Under the pieces are notes generated by a model. That model saw nothing but the letters and a program-made list of their open reading frames with translations. It did no database searches and was not told where the DNA came from. Below are positions 22,607 to 32,163 of a stretch of 64,000 nucleotides of DNA, piece by piece. The number at the start of each line of letters is the position of its first letter. Positions within the stretch are counted from its first letter, which is position 1. Origin of the DNA: Acidimicrobiales bacterium (GTDB lineage: Bacteria; Actinomycetota; Acidimicrobiia; Acidimicrobiales; Poriferisodalaceae); NCBI GenBank assembly GCA_014239555.1, contig JAAZYR010000001.1, positions 62,001 through 126,000 of the forward strand, written 5' to 3'. Position numbers and translations under genes: made by a program.

Positions 22607-24033
22607 ACTCTGCAAAGAGTCTGGCCTCAGATGTTCGTGAGGGACGAAAAACCGCTGTCTCCGTTCTCGAAGAACACCTCAAAGTGATCGAATCGCGCGA
22701 GTCTGAGGTACACGCGTTCAACCTGATCGCGCGCGAGAAAGCTGTCGAGGCCGCTGCAGAAATAGATAAGGCAGTTGCATCTGGTCGTGATCCGGGACCT
22801 CTTGCAGGAGTCCCGGTCGCGTTAAAAGACAACTTGTGTACCCGAGGCCTCGCCACGACGTGTTCATCGCGGATTCTTGAGGGATGGGAACCGCCCTACG
22901 ATGCAACAGTGGTGGAACGCCTAGTCGCCGCCGGAGCCGTCGTCGTTGGAAAAACGAACCTCGACGAATTTGCTATGGGTAGTTCGACCGAACATTCAGC
23001 GTTTGGACCCACACACAATCCCCACGACCTCACCCGAGTTCCTGGAGGCTCAAGCGGAGGATCTGCAGCAGCTGTAGCAGCAGGTTTCGCACCGATTGCA
23101 TTGGGCTCCGACACAGGTGGGTCGATTCGACAGCCAGCATCTCTATGTGGCGTCGTGGGTGTGAAGCCAACTTACGGATTGGTCAGCCGATATGGACTCA
23201 TCGCGTTCGCTTCCTCATTTGACCAGATTGGGCCATTCGCGAACGATGTTGCGGATGCGGCTCTAACTCTCGAAGTGATCGGAGGTCATGACCCGTTAGA
23301 CAGCACTTCGATTCCCTCTCAGGTACCTGATCTAGCGAAGAACTTAGATCGCGGTGTCGAAGGCCTGCGAGTGGGGCTAGTTCGTGAGCTCCTCGAAGGT
23401 ATAGATGAAGACGTGGTGTCGCGGGTGCATGAAGTAGCTGATTTGTTTAGTAGCGCAGGCGCGGCGGTCGATTTTGTGTCTGTGCCTGCTGTTGAGTACG
23501 GGCTAACGGCTTATTACCTCATCGCCCCTGCCGAGGCGTCAAGCAACTTGGCTCGTTATGACGGTGTTCGTTACGGAATGAGGGCCGAGGGCACTGACGT
23601 AAAACTCATGAACTCGATTACACGCCGAAGTGGGTTTGGTGACGAAGTGATTGCGAGGGTAATGCTCGGGACCTTTGCATTGAGTGCTGGGTATTACGAT
23701 GCGTACTACGGCAAGGCTCAAAAGGTACGCACCCTGACACGACGCGACTTCGACGCGGCTTACGCGGATCATGATGTTCTTTTGTCGCCAACTTCTCCGT
23801 CCGTCGCTTTCAAATTTGGGGAGCGCTCGGATCCCATGACTATGTACCGCTGCGATACATGTACCGTTCCGAGCAATCTGGTCGGTGATCCGGCAATATC
23901 TATTCCGTTTGGAACTGGCGCATATGACATGCCCGTCGGCGTTCAAGTTATGGCGCCGCAACTGGGGGAGTCGCTCATGTTTCAAACCGCATCGTTCATC
24001 GAGTCGCAGGCTCCTGCCGGAGGTACATCGTGA
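22603..24033 (+). CDS. gatA: Asp/Glu-tRNA amidotransferase subunit A
   Basis: The glutaminase/amidase subunit that frees ammonia for transamidation. The amidase-signature triad is visible: Lys in GVPVALKDN, the cis-Ser in GGSSGGSAAAV and the nucleophile Ser in GSDTGGSIRQPA. It has 476 residues. The TTG start overlaps the gatC stop, and the end overlaps gatB (GTGA), so the three genes are translationally coupled. Confidence 0.96.
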   Translation: MNSAKSLASDVREGRKTAVSVLEEHLKVIESRESEVHAFNLIAREKAVEAAAEIDKAVASGRDPGPLAGVPVALKDNLCTRGLATTCSSRILEGWEPPYDATVVERLVAAGAVVVGKTNLDEFAMGSSTEHSAFGPTHNPHDLTRVPGGSSGGSAAAVAAGFAPIALGSDTGGSIRQPASLCGVVGVKPTYGLVSRYGLIAFASSFDQIGPFANDVADAALTLEVIGGHDPLDSTSIPSQVPDLAKNLDRGVEGLRVGLVRELLEGIDEDVVSRVHEVADLFSSAGAAVDFVSVPAVEYGLTAYYLIAPAEASSNLARYDGVRYGMRAEGTDVKLMNSITRRSGFGDEVIARVMLGTFALSAGYYDAYYGKAQKVRTLTRRDFDAAYADHDVLLSPTSPSVAFKFGERSDPMTMYRCDTCTVPSNLVGDPAISIPFGTGAYDMPVGVQVMAPQLGESLMFQTASFIESQAPAGGTS

Positions 24034-25436
24034 CCGAGTGGGAAATTGTGGTTGGTCTAGAAGTACATGTGGAGTTGGCAACCAATACGAAGCTGTTTTC
24101 GCACGCACCGAATCGCTTCGGCGATGCCCCGAACACAAACATCACTCCCGTATGTCTGGGCTTACCGGGTTCATTGCCAGTACTTAATCGAAAAGCTGTC
24201 GAATTGGCGATGACTATCGGTATCGCACTTGGGTGTGAGATTCAGCCGTCGGTTTTTCATCGCAAAAACTATTTTTACCCCGACATGCCCAAGGACTATC
24301 AGGTCAGTCAATATGACCAACCCATCTGCATTGACGGTTCTCTTGATCTTCCGAACGGCACACGCGTAGGTATTGAGCGCGCCCATCTCGAAGAAGACGC
24401 CGGAAAGACCACCCATCTAGGAGGCGAAGACGGGCGAATCCATGGGGCTTCCGAGGCGTTGGTGGATTACAACCGGGCGGGAGTTCCGCTGCTTGAAGTC
24501 GTTTCTCGACCCGATATTCGATCGGCCGAGGATGCTCGGGTATATGTCGAAGAGCTTCGAGCGATACTGATAGCTACTGAGGCGTCCGAGGCGCGCTTGG
24601 AAGAAGGGTCGATGAGAGTTGACGCCAACGTGAGCGTCCGACCGTTCGGTTCAACTGAATTGCGCACACGCTGTGAGATCAAAAATTTGAATTCGCTCCG
24701 CTCTTTACAGCGTGCCATCAGCTATGAAGCCGAGCGACATGTCGACCTGTATGAGGCGGGCGAAGCACCGCGACAAGAGACCCGACATTGGTCAGAAGAC
24801 GGCAGGACTCACACGCTGCGCTCCAAAGAAGAAGCGAACGATTACCGTTATTTCCCTGAGCCTGATTTGGTGCTTCTTGACCCCGATTCTGAGTGGATTC
24901 AGGACATTGTGGCTGGAATGCCTGAGCTTCCTGCCGAAGAGCGAGCGAGACTTGTGGCTAGCGCTGGAATAGATCTGGAAATCGCCGCCACGGTCGTGAA
25001 TCGGGGCTTGTCGTCACTGGTATTTGCTGCGGTAGCCGCCGGCGCTGATGGCCAACGAGCGACCATGCATGCGATACAGAATCTTTCGATAGATGGCGCC
25101 GCTGCACTAGATCCAATCCATTTCGCTGAACTTATCGACCTGGAAAAATCAGGCACCTTGACTGCTACGCAAACCAAGCAGGTTCTTTTAGAAATGGTGG
25201 ATACCGGGGTTGATCCGGTGTCGATTGCGCAGACTCACGGGTTTGAAGCCATGGAGTCCGGCGAACTGGAAATACTCGTCGAGCGAGCTATTTCCGAAAA
25301 TCCCGAAGCTTGGATCAAGTTCTGCGAGGGTGAAGACAAAGTGCAAGGCGTGTTCGTCGGCGCAGTCATGAAGGCTTCGAAAGGCCAAGCAGATGGCAAA
25401 GCTGTCAACGCAATTCTTCGACAGCGAAGAGGATGA
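24030..25436 (+). CDS. gatB: Asp/Glu-tRNA amidotransferase subunit B
   Basis: Binds mischarged Glu-tRNA(Gln) or Asp-tRNA(Asn) and performs the amidation. Recognisable segments are VGLEVHVELATNTKLFS, the KNYFYPDMPKDYQVSQYD stretch, HLEEDAGKT and the C-terminal tRNA-binding YqeY-like tail. It has 468 residues. With gltX and tRNA-Gln in this window it supports indirect Gln-tRNA synthesis. It converges with the DUF4332 gene, 15 nt away. Confidence 0.96.
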   Translation: MTEWEIVVGLEVHVELATNTKLFSHAPNRFGDAPNTNITPVCLGLPGSLPVLNRKAVELAMTIGIALGCEIQPSVFHRKNYFYPDMPKDYQVSQYDQPICIDGSLDLPNGTRVGIERAHLEEDAGKTTHLGGEDGRIHGASEALVDYNRAGVPLLEVVSRPDIRSAEDARVYVEELRAILIATEASEARLEEGSMRVDANVSVRPFGSTELRTRCEIKNLNSLRSLQRAISYEAERHVDLYEAGEAPRQETRHWSEDGRTHTLRSKEEANDYRYFPEPDLVLLDPDSEWIQDIVAGMPELPAEERARLVASAGIDLEIAATVVNRGLSSLVFAAVAAGADGQRATMHAIQNLSIDGAAALDPIHFAELIDLEKSGTLTATQTKQVLLEMVDTGVDPVSIAQTHGFEAMESGELEILVERAISENPEAWIKFCEGEDKVQGVFVGAVMKASKGQADGKAVNAILRQRRG

Positions 25437-25451
25437 TTGGATACAGAGCCG

Positions 25452-25859
25452 CTATTTGACGATGTGAGGTAGACCTTTAGCTTGTCTAATCCAGTCACTC
25501 AGTTGATCTTGCGACGGCATGCGTTTGACAAGTGGTTTGCGGTGGCTGTCGTTAGCGTTCGCTAGAGCTTTGTGTAGTTGCGCAGACCGGCTTCGACGAA
25601 GTTTGCGAATCGAATCAATTCCGGCCGCTTCCAGAAGTTCTGAGTACTGAGTCGAAATCCCGTTGACACGCATCATGTCTGCCTTGTGAATCCATTCAAG
25701 GACCCTGTTCTCAGCGACGCCCACAGTCTCAGAGATCACCTTTCGTCCGCGTTTAGTTGCCCCAGCCTCTAACAGGCTTCGACAGGAACGCAGATCTGCT
25801 GCCTTCAGACGTGCTTGATGGCGAACGCCGATGTCCTCGATCGCCTCGATCGATGGCAT
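25452..25859 (-). CDS. DUF4332 helix-hairpin-helix protein
   Basis: A 135-residue protein with two helix-hairpin-helix-like repeats (IEAIEDIGVRHQARLKAADL and MMRVNGISTQYSELLEAAGI) separated by LLEAGATKRGRKVISE. This matches the DUF4332 family as I know it. Its role is not established; the fold suggests nucleic-acid or protein binding. The start at 25859 has an AGAGGT sequence upstream on its strand. Confidence 0.82.
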   Translation of the reverse strand: MPSIEAIEDIGVRHQARLKAADLRSCRSLLEAGATKRGRKVISETVGVAENRVLEWIHKADMMRVNGISTQYSELLEAAGIDSIRKLRRSRSAQLHKALANANDSHRKPLVKRMPSQDQLSDWIRQAKGLPHIVK

Positions 25860-25927
25860 AGGTACCTCTGTCTCTGATTGCGGTACAAGTTTGTAGCACT
25901 AGACGGGGTCTAACGGTCGGTGGATCA

Positions 25928-27238
25928 CTAATTAGCACCCACTCGAATCCATCCCTCGTGTTTGAATCTGGCCCAAACAGCCACACCTCTAAAGACCATG
26001 AGGGCAGTCAAACATGTCCAAAGCCACCCCATGCCAAGATTTGCTGTGCTCAGTGCGAGGCCTGCGTATGCAGCGAAAGAGCCAATCATTGCCCAAGCCA
26101 AGAATCGCAGGTCGCCTGCGCCGATCAAGATTCCGTCTAGGCCAAATACCAGAGCGTTCAAAGGTTGCGACAGCGCGGCGAAGACGAAAAGAAACGCAGT
26201 TAACTCTGCTACCGCCGCATCATTCGTAAATAGCTGCGCAATAGAGGATCGAGCAATTAAAAGTGCCGCGCCGCCGAGGCAACCAACTTGGATGCTTAAG
26301 CCGATCATTCGGCGACTCACCGCTTTAGCCGTCGTAACTTCACCAGCTCCGAGAAATTTGGCGATCAAGGCCTGACCAGCAATCGCGACTGAATCCAAAC
26401 CCAACGCAAGCAGGCTCCAAACTTCGATGCCGATCTGATGGGCAGCCAATTCGGTCGTGCCCTTTCGTGCGGCAAGAGCGGCTGCCAAAAGGAAAGAGGC
26501 CCGGAGTGCACTGGTCCGCACGAACAAATGGAAGCCGACGCTGGCGTACCGCACGAGACGTGGGAAGTTGGGCCATATAGACGCCCGCAGTCTCAGCGAT
26601 GCTTTTGAAATAACTCTCAGATACGCGAAAGCGCATAGCCATTGAGCAACCACCGTTGACCAAGCTGATCCCACGATGCCCAAATCGAAGACAAAAACCA
26701 GAACGAGCTCCAACCCCAGGTTGATTACCGCCCCTGCAAGAGCCACCACCAACGGGATTCGCGTGTTCTGCAATCCTCGAAGGTAGCCGGTGCCGCTCAT
26801 CACGATGAGCTGTCCGATTAAACCAACCAAGCTAATTCTTAGGTAAGTCAATGCTTCCTTGCGGACCAGGGAACTCGGTTCAAAGAGGTCCACCAAAGTT
26901 TCCGAGAACAGAGCGAGGGCGACCGTCACCACGGCCCCCAAAAAGATGGACAGCCAAACTGCTTGCACACCTTGGGCGGCAGCGTCTTGTTGCTGACCTG
27001 ATCCGAGAAGCCGACCGACTATTCCTGTTGTGCCGTAAGCCAAAAAGATCAACATGGAATAGACGGTTAATAAAATTGCGGCGGCGACTGCGAGACCGGC
27101 CAGGGCTTCGGTACTGATGTGACCAACAATCGCTGTATCTGTGAGGACATAAAGCGGTTCAGCGATCAAGGCAACGAACGCAGGTACTGCAAGAATCAGG
27201 ATCTCGCGGTCATGTGAGGTTCGGCGAAACAATCTCAA
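25928..27238 (-). CDS. MATE-family efflux protein (DinF-like)
   Basis: A 436-residue inner-membrane cation/drug antiporter with about 12 hydrophobic segments. LAVPAFVALIAEPLYVLTDTAIVGHI at the N-terminus, YGTTGIVGRLLGSGQ and GYLRGLQNTRIPL are typical of the DinF branch. The substrate is unknown. The TTG start at 27238 follows directly on the stop codon of the dehydrogenase gene, so the two are probably one transcript; a TTG two codons later is possible. Confidence 0.9.
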   Translation of the reverse strand: MRLFRRTSHDREILILAVPAFVALIAEPLYVLTDTAIVGHISTEALAGLAVAAAILLTVYSMLIFLAYGTTGIVGRLLGSGQQQDAAAQGVQAVWLSIFLGAVVTVALALFSETLVDLFEPSSLVRKEALTYLRISLVGLIGQLIVMSGTGYLRGLQNTRIPLVVALAGAVINLGLELVLVFVFDLGIVGSAWSTVVAQWLCAFAYLRVISKASLRLRASIWPNFPRLVRYASVGFHLFVRTSALRASFLLAAALAARKGTTELAAHQIGIEVWSLLALGLDSVAIAGQALIAKFLGAGEVTTAKAVSRRMIGLSIQVGCLGGAALLIARSSIAQLFTNDAAVAELTAFLFVFAALSQPLNALVFGLDGILIGAGDLRFLAWAMIGSFAAYAGLALSTANLGMGWLWTCLTALMVFRGVAVWARFKHEGWIRVGAN

Positions 27239-28504
27239 TCAGCCCTTGGTGCTTATACGCCAAACGCCACTGGCAAGGTCAACAACGTAAAGACCCTGAG
27301 TGGGGTCGGTGACAAACGCCACCGGGTGAGTTGCGTGCAAAGGGAGCGCTAGTACTGACGACTGCTTGCCTAAACGTAGAGACATCAATTGAGCCCCACA
27401 CATATCGGTGAACAGGTATCGATCCTCGAGAATTGGATGAGGTCCGTCATGGACCACAACGCCACCAATGATCGCGCAACGACCACGCCCGTGGCGGTAC
27501 TCGAAATCTGGGCTCCGTAGCGATGATTCGATTCGACCCATAAATGGCCGAGAGCCCTCCACCAGGTTCCAACCTAAGTTCGCGCCCGACTCAGCCGGCG
27601 TCAAAACTGTTATCTCTTCGACGCATTGCTGACCTAAATCGGTTAGCCAAAGGTCACCGGTTGCGTCATCGAAAGAGAAACGAAACGGATTTCGAACTCC
27701 GCTGACCCAGATGCGGGGATCGGAAGCGGGGCCGAGATCAGGATTTCCTGGAGCTGGTTTATGAGGGGGCCACAAGTCAGGGTTCACGTCGAGCCGCAGC
27801 ACAGATCCCAAGGGTGTGGATAGGTCCTGACCGTGTCCGTGTGGGTCACCCAGGCCGCCTCCATCACCAAAGGAGACAAGAAGGTATCCCTCGGGGTCGA
27901 ATAAGAGATCACCGCCGTTGTGCATCGCAGATGGTTGATCGACAATGATGATCTCGACCCCGTTACCGAGATTGGAGATGCCTGAAGTCAAGGAGTGAGC
28001 TGTAACGACGCTGGAACCGCTCAAATCGGTCCGATTGAGATACAGCCACTTTTTGTCAGGAGAAACCGCCAACCCTAATAGTCCCTGATCCATATCAGTG
28101 CTGGTATTTGAGGCGAGGTTGATCACTGGTTCGGCCGAGACTTTTTCCGACTCAAAGGCGTAAACCCGCCCATTCCTCTCGGCAACGAACCCGCTGTTGT
28201 CGTTGAGAAATACGAGTGAAATAGCTCCCGGTAAATCAAGAAAGAGAGATAGCTCTAGATCGACGGAATCAACCTGCATCGGCTCCAGTAAAGGAAGCTC
28301 ATCGGGGCAACTTTCGTTTGACAGCTCAAACTCCCTAGTTTCTTCAAAAGGAATCGAAGTTTTCGTCGGTGCCTGCCATCGAATTTCATCTCGCCGAGCA
28401 GATCCGTAGCCAGAGTTCTCATCGGGAACCCGAAATAGGGCAATGGCCGTGACTGCCATCACGGCTAAAACGATGACGCGCGTGGTCCTCGAAAGCCGTG
28501 ACAT
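27239..28504 (-). CDS. PQQ-dependent sugar dehydrogenase (glucose/sorbosone type)
   Basis: A 421-residue exported protein with an N-terminal signal or membrane anchor (VIVLAVMAVTAIALF) and a six-bladed beta-propeller of the GSDH family. Family segments include LLGLAVSPDKKWLYL, HNGGDLLFDPEGYLLVSFGD, RNPFRFSFDDATGDLWLTDLG and GANLGWNLVEGSRPF. It probably oxidises a sugar or alcohol outside the membrane; PQQ dependence is inferred. A TAGATT box lies 9 nt before the ATG on its strand. Confidence 0.85.
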   Translation of the reverse strand: MSRLSRTTRVIVLAVMAVTAIALFRVPDENSGYGSARRDEIRWQAPTKTSIPFEETREFELSNESCPDELPLLEPMQVDSVDLELSLFLDLPGAISLVFLNDNSGFVAERNGRVYAFESEKVSAEPVINLASNTSTDMDQGLLGLAVSPDKKWLYLNRTDLSGSSVVTAHSLTSGISNLGNGVEIIIVDQPSAMHNGGDLLFDPEGYLLVSFGDGGGLGDPHGHGQDLSTPLGSVLRLDVNPDLWPPHKPAPGNPDLGPASDPRIWVSGVRNPFRFSFDDATGDLWLTDLGQQCVEEITVLTPAESGANLGWNLVEGSRPFMGRIESSLRSPDFEYRHGRGRCAIIGGVVVHDGPHPILEDRYLFTDMCGAQLMSLRLGKQSSVLALPLHATHPVAFVTDPTQGLYVVDLASGVWRISTKG

Positions 28505-28561
28505 TAAGCGTTGAATCTACCGTTGTGCCCCGTACAGAAACGCGAGATCTGGCTTCTCAGG

Positions 28562-28590
28562 TTGCGAGGAGCACCACTCGCCGCCAAAAT
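28562..28590 (+). promoter_or_regulatory. promoter of the ilvBNC leader
   Basis: TTGCGA (28562-28567), a 17-nt spacer and CAAAAT (28585-28590) end 6 nt before the leader-peptide ATG at 28597, so the leader ORF would be at the very 5' end of the transcript. Confidence 0.55.
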
Positions 28591-28596
28591 GGCTGC

Positions 28597-28653
28597 ATGC
28601 GATCACGGACAGACCGCTCCTGCGTCATTCTCTTCCTCGTAGTACCCGAGTAA
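28597..28653 (+). CDS. ilvB leader peptide (Val/Ile/Leu control codons)
   Basis: An 18-codon ORF encoding MRSRTDRSCVILFLVVPE followed by TAA. Six of seven consecutive codons (GTC ATT CTC TTC CTC GTA GTA) encode Val, Ile or Leu, the end products of the ilv pathway. It lies 110 nt upstream of ilvB and is followed by RNA hairpins. This is the layout of ribosome-mediated attenuation, which is known upstream of ilvB in other actinobacteria. Ribosome stalling at these codons when any of the three amino acids is scarce would change the downstream folding. Translation is inferred, not shown. Confidence 0.8.
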   Translation: MRSRTDRSCVILFLVVPE

Positions 28654-28761
28654 GCGGGTCGTTTGATTCCGCTTACTCATGGTCCCCGCAGGGGGCCTTC
28701 TCCGTTTCTAGGCTCCGCCGAAAACCCAACTCACACAAACTTCACAAAATAGGAGAAGACC
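28648..28761 (+). promoter_or_regulatory. ilvBNC attenuator with possible RBS sequestration
   Basis: A perfect 10-bp stem pairs 28648-28657 (GAGTAAGCGG, containing the leader stop codon) with 28669-28678 (CCGCTTACTC). A second hairpin pairs 28681-28687 (GGTCCCC) with 28691-28697 (GGGGGCC), without a real T tract after it. Alternatively, 28694-28703 (GGCCTTCTCC) can pair with 28752-28761 (GGAGAAGACC) with one mismatch, hiding the ilvB ribosome-binding site. The last two structures exclude each other, so control may act on translation as well as, or instead of, termination. Confidence 0.65.
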
Positions 28762-28762
28762 G

Positions 28763-30502
28763 ATGGAACTCACCGGCGCTCAAGCCCTCATCAAGAGTCT
28801 TGAGATGTGCGATGTAGAGGTGATGTTTGGCCTTCCCGGAGGAGCGATCCTCCCTGTGTATGACCCAATCCTCGACTCGAAGATCCGCCATGTACTTGTC
28901 CGTCATGAACAAGGGGCGGGCCATATGGCGCAGGGATATGCGCATGTGACGGGTAAACCGGGGGTCGCGATCGTCACTAGCGGACCAGCAGCCACCAACA
29001 TTGTCACTCCGCTCTGTGACGCATACATGGACTCAATTCCGATGGTCGCAATCACCGGACAAGTCGCCCTCGGCTCTATTGGTTCTGATGCTTTTCAAGA
29101 ATGTGACACCACTGGCATCACTATGGCCGTCACAAAACATAATTATCTTGTAACCGACCCTTCAGACATCCCGAGAATTGTAAAAGAAGCTTTCCACATC
29201 GCTACGACGGGACGTCCGGGGCCCGTTCTCATCGACGTCCCCAAAGATGTCAGCAACCAGATGATGGAGTGGTACTGGCCTGACAAGGTCGATCTTCCCG
29301 GGTATGCGCCGAATACAGGGGTTGATCCAGAAAAAATTTCTGAAGCAATAAGACTCATCCGTGCGGCCGAGCGACCAGTCATCTATGCAGGAGGCGGGTT
29401 GCTGAAAGCGCGCGCCAGCGAAGCGCTGAAACGATTCGTGGAACTAACGGATATTCATGTTGCGACGACGCTGATGGCGAGAGGGGTATTCCCAGATCGA
29501 GACCCTCTTTGTCTTGGAATGCCGGGCATGCATGGGAACTATGCATCAGTGATGGCGTTCCAACGGAGTGATTTGCTCATCAACCTTGGCGCTCGCTTTG
29601 ATGACCGAGTCACTGGAAACACAGAGTATTTCGCACCAGATGCGAAAATCATTCACGTTGATATCGACCCAGCCGAACATGGCAAGGTACGAAGACCTGA
29701 CGTAGCCATCCAGGGTGACGCCAAAATGGCTTTAGAAGCTCTAATCGCCGAGTTCGAAGCGTCGGTTTTACCTAGCCCCGACCGATCGGCCTGGAAATCG
29801 ACGATTAGTGGCTGGGAGGAACAGCACCCGTTGACATATGACCAAGCTGACAGCGGTTTCCCGCTAAAACCGCAGTTCGTTCTGGAGCAATTACGTGACA
29901 ATACCCCTGACGACACAATCGTCGTCGCTGGCGTGGGTCAACATCAAATGTGGGCGAGTCAATACTGGAAATTTGATTATCCGTATACGTGGGTGAATTC
30001 AGGTGGGTTAGGAACCATGGGGTTCGCTGTCCCAGCTGCAATAGGCGCGAAAGCCGGGCAACCTGAACGAACTGTATGGGCTATCGATGGCGATGGGTGC
30101 TTTCAGATGACAGCGCAGGAGCTCATTACTGCCACAGCGGAAAAAATTCCCGTCAAAATAGCCATTTTAAATAACGCCTATCTGGGGATGGTTCGTCAAT
30201 GGCAGGAGTTGTTTTACGAAGAGCGCTACAGCGAGGTTTACCTAAGCCCTGATCACCCTGACTATGTCGGGTGGGCCGAGGCGATGGGATGTGTCGGGAT
30301 TCGCGTCGAATCTGCTGAAGAAGTTCTCCCTGCTATTGAAAAGGCAAACTCCATCAACGACCGCCCAGTCGTTATCGATTTTCGAGTCGATGCATTCGAA
30401 AAGGTCTATCCGATGGTTCCTGCCGGGGGATCCAACGACGACATTATTCTTGGTCCCGAAGGAGACGCAGACGCTAAAGCCAAAGGTACGGCTCCGTCAT
30501 GA
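28763..30502 (+). CDS. ilvB: acetolactate synthase, catalytic subunit
   Basis: The ThDP enzyme that makes acetolactate (Val/Leu) or acetohydroxybutyrate (Ile). The ThDP-activating Glu is in RHEQGAGHMAQGYA and the ThDP-Mg motif starts at GDGCFQMTAQEL and ends at LNN. At 579 residues it is of normal length. GGAG lies 7 nt before the ATG and is part of the possible sequestering helix described for the leader. It overlaps ilvN by 4 nt. Confidence 0.97.
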   Translation: MELTGAQALIKSLEMCDVEVMFGLPGGAILPVYDPILDSKIRHVLVRHEQGAGHMAQGYAHVTGKPGVAIVTSGPAATNIVTPLCDAYMDSIPMVAITGQVALGSIGSDAFQECDTTGITMAVTKHNYLVTDPSDIPRIVKEAFHIATTGRPGPVLIDVPKDVSNQMMEWYWPDKVDLPGYAPNTGVDPEKISEAIRLIRAAERPVIYAGGGLLKARASEALKRFVELTDIHVATTLMARGVFPDRDPLCLGMPGMHGNYASVMAFQRSDLLINLGARFDDRVTGNTEYFAPDAKIIHVDIDPAEHGKVRRPDVAIQGDAKMALEALIAEFEASVLPSPDRSAWKSTISGWEEQHPLTYDQADSGFPLKPQFVLEQLRDNTPDDTIVVAGVGQHQMWASQYWKFDYPYTWVNSGGLGTMGFAVPAAIGAKAGQPERTVWAIDGDGCFQMTAQELITATAEKIPVKIAILNNAYLGMVRQWQELFYEERYSEVYLSPDHPDYVGWAEAMGCVGIRVESAEEVLPAIEKANSINDRPVVIDFRVDAFEKVYPMVPAGGSNDDIILGPEGDADAKAKGTAPS

Positions 30503-31005
30503 CAGAAGCGCCTAGCGCCAACGCCCAGCAGGATCTTCATATCCTCACCGTGCTTGTCGAGAATCGGTTTGGTGTTCTGTCTCGAATAGCGGGTTTGTTT
30601 AGCCGCAGAGGTTTCAACATCTTTTCGCTCGCAGTTGCACCTACTGACGACGCCTCGCTCAGCAGAATCAGCATTGTGGTGGACGTTCACAATACCGATG
30701 TGACTCAGATAGCAAAGCAACTTGACAAGCTGGTCAACGTTCTCGAAATCACCGAACTGCAGCCCGCTTCTTCGATTGAGCGTGAATTGATGTTGGCCCG
30801 GGTGTCAGGCAAAGACGCCGAAGCGGTAGAGCAGCTGCTGACCCAATATGGGGGATCGATCGTCGATTCCGACGGTGAAGAGCTAATAGTCAGCCTGCAC
30901 GCGCACCCCGATCAACTAGATCTCTGCGAAACTGCGCTACACAAGTTTGGAATTCTCGAGCTACAGCGAACGGGTCGGATTGCGCTAGGCCGCCTCGGTG
31001 GCTGA
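30499..31005 (+). CDS. ilvN: acetolactate synthase, regulatory subunit
   Basis: The 168-residue ACT-domain subunit that confers feedback inhibition, typically by valine. The N-terminal ACT segment is LTVLVENRFGVLSRIAGLFS followed by RRGFNI, with the second half ELMLARVSGKDAEAVEQL. Its ATG overlaps the ilvB stop (ATGA). Confidence 0.96.
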   Translation: MTEAPSANAQQDLHILTVLVENRFGVLSRIAGLFSRRGFNIFSLAVAPTDDASLSRISIVVDVHNTDVTQIAKQLDKLVNVLEITELQPASSIERELMLARVSGKDAEAVEQLLTQYGGSIVDSDGEELIVSLHAHPDQLDLCETALHKFGILELQRTGRIALGRLGG

Positions 31006-31069
31006 GAATCATCTCTAGTAACGGACCACCTTTAGCCGCACTGCGGTTTCTTCCATCAGGAGCACATCG

Positions 31070-32107
31070 ATGCCAGCCACTATTTATTACGAAGCCGACG
31101 CCGATTTAGGGCGCCTCACGGGACGTACCATCGCAATCATGGGCTACGGCTCGCAAGGACATGCCCATGCTCTGAACCTTCGCGACAGTGGGGTCAACGT
31201 GGTTGTCGGCCTTCGCGACGGTTCCTCGTCAATTGCCAAGGCTGAAGCAGAGGGCTTGCCGGTGCTCAGTGTTTCTGAAGCCGCGGCGCAAGCTGACGTC
31301 ATGATGATGGCCTTGCCGGATACCGACCAGGCAGCGGTCTATGCAGAGCAAATTGCCCCCAATCTGTCTGCGGGCAATGCCATTGCGTTTTCGCACGGAT
31401 TCAATATTCATTTTGATCAAATTCAGCCTCCCGACGACGTCGACGTGTGGATGATTGCGCCGAAGGGACCGGGACACAACGTTCGCCGGACCTACGCCGA
31501 GGGCGGCGGCGTGCCAGCGCTTGTCGCAATTCACCAAGACGCCACGGGCAACGCGCTAGCTGACGCACTCGCATATGCCAAGGGCATTGGAGGAACTCGC
31601 GGCGGCGTATTGAGCACGACGTTCGCAGAGGAAACCGAGACGGACTTGTTCGGCGAGCAAGTTGTGCTCTGTGGCGGATTGACCGAATTAATCCGAGCGG
31701 GCTACGACACACTTGTCGACGCGGGTTATCAGCCTGAGTCGGCCTACTTTGAAACACTCCACGAAGTGAAGTTGATCGTCGACTTCATTTACGAAGCAGG
31801 AATCGCGGGAATGCGTTATTCAATTTCAACCACCGCCGAATACGGTGACTTAACTCGAGGACCTCGGATCATCACTGATGAAACACGAGCAGAGATGCGA
31901 CGGATTCTGGCTGAGATCCAAGACGGCAGCTTCGCGAAGGAATGGATTGACGAGAATCGCGACGGATTGCCCAACTATAAGCGGCTTGTGGAGGAAGGAA
32001 AACAGCATCCCATCGAAGCTGTGGGAAACGAATTACGGGCGATGATGCCCTGGATCACAGCAGGTAAGCAGAACGTCACTGAAGCATCAGGCGGTGACGT
32101 TAACTAA
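31070..32107 (+). CDS. ilvC: ketol-acid reductoisomerase
   Basis: Isomerises and reduces acetohydroxy acids in Ile/Val synthesis. The class I enzyme has 345 residues. The nucleotide motif is [17 protein letters not shown], followed by a loop ([16 protein letters not shown]) with the Ser residues of NADPH-using enzymes. Metal-ligand acidic residues are in [16 protein letters not shown] precedes the ATG. The 64-nt gap after ilvN contains only a short CCGC/GCGG hairpin. Confidence 0.97.
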   Translation: MPATIYYEADADLGRLTGRTIAIMGYGSQGHAHALNLRDSGVNVVVGLRDGSSSIAKAEAEGLPVLSVSEAAAQADVMMMALPDTDQAAVYAEQIAPNLSAGNAIAFSHGFNIHFDQIQPPDDVDVWMIAPKGPGHNVRRTYAEGGGVPALVAIHQDATGNALADALAYAKGIGGTRGGVLSTTFAEETETDLFGEQVVLCGGLTELIRAGYDTLVDAGYQPESAYFETLHEVKLIVDFIYEAGIAGMRYSISTTAEYGDLTRGPRIITDETRAEMRRILAEIQDGSFAKEWIDENRDGLPNYKRLVEEGKQHPIEAVGNELRAMMPWITAGKQNVTEASGGDVN

Positions 32108-32118
32108 GCCAGCTTGGT

Positions 32119-32144
32119 GGTGTCGATTACTCCTCGTCGACACC
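32119..32144 (+). terminator. hairpin between ilvC and yqgE
   Basis: GGTGTCGA (32119-32126) and TCGACACC (32137-32144) form a perfect 8-bp stem with a 10-nt loop just after the ilvC stop. There is no T tract, so it may reduce read-through or stabilise the 3' end rather than terminate fully. Confidence 0.45.
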
Positions 32145-32163
32145 TAACGGAAGGAGTGACTCG

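Noticed and set aside
28681-28710. Classical intrinsic terminator in the ilvB leader
   Set aside because: The hairpin is present but is followed by CTTCTCCGTTTC rather than a T run, so I describe it as part of a possible translational switch instead.
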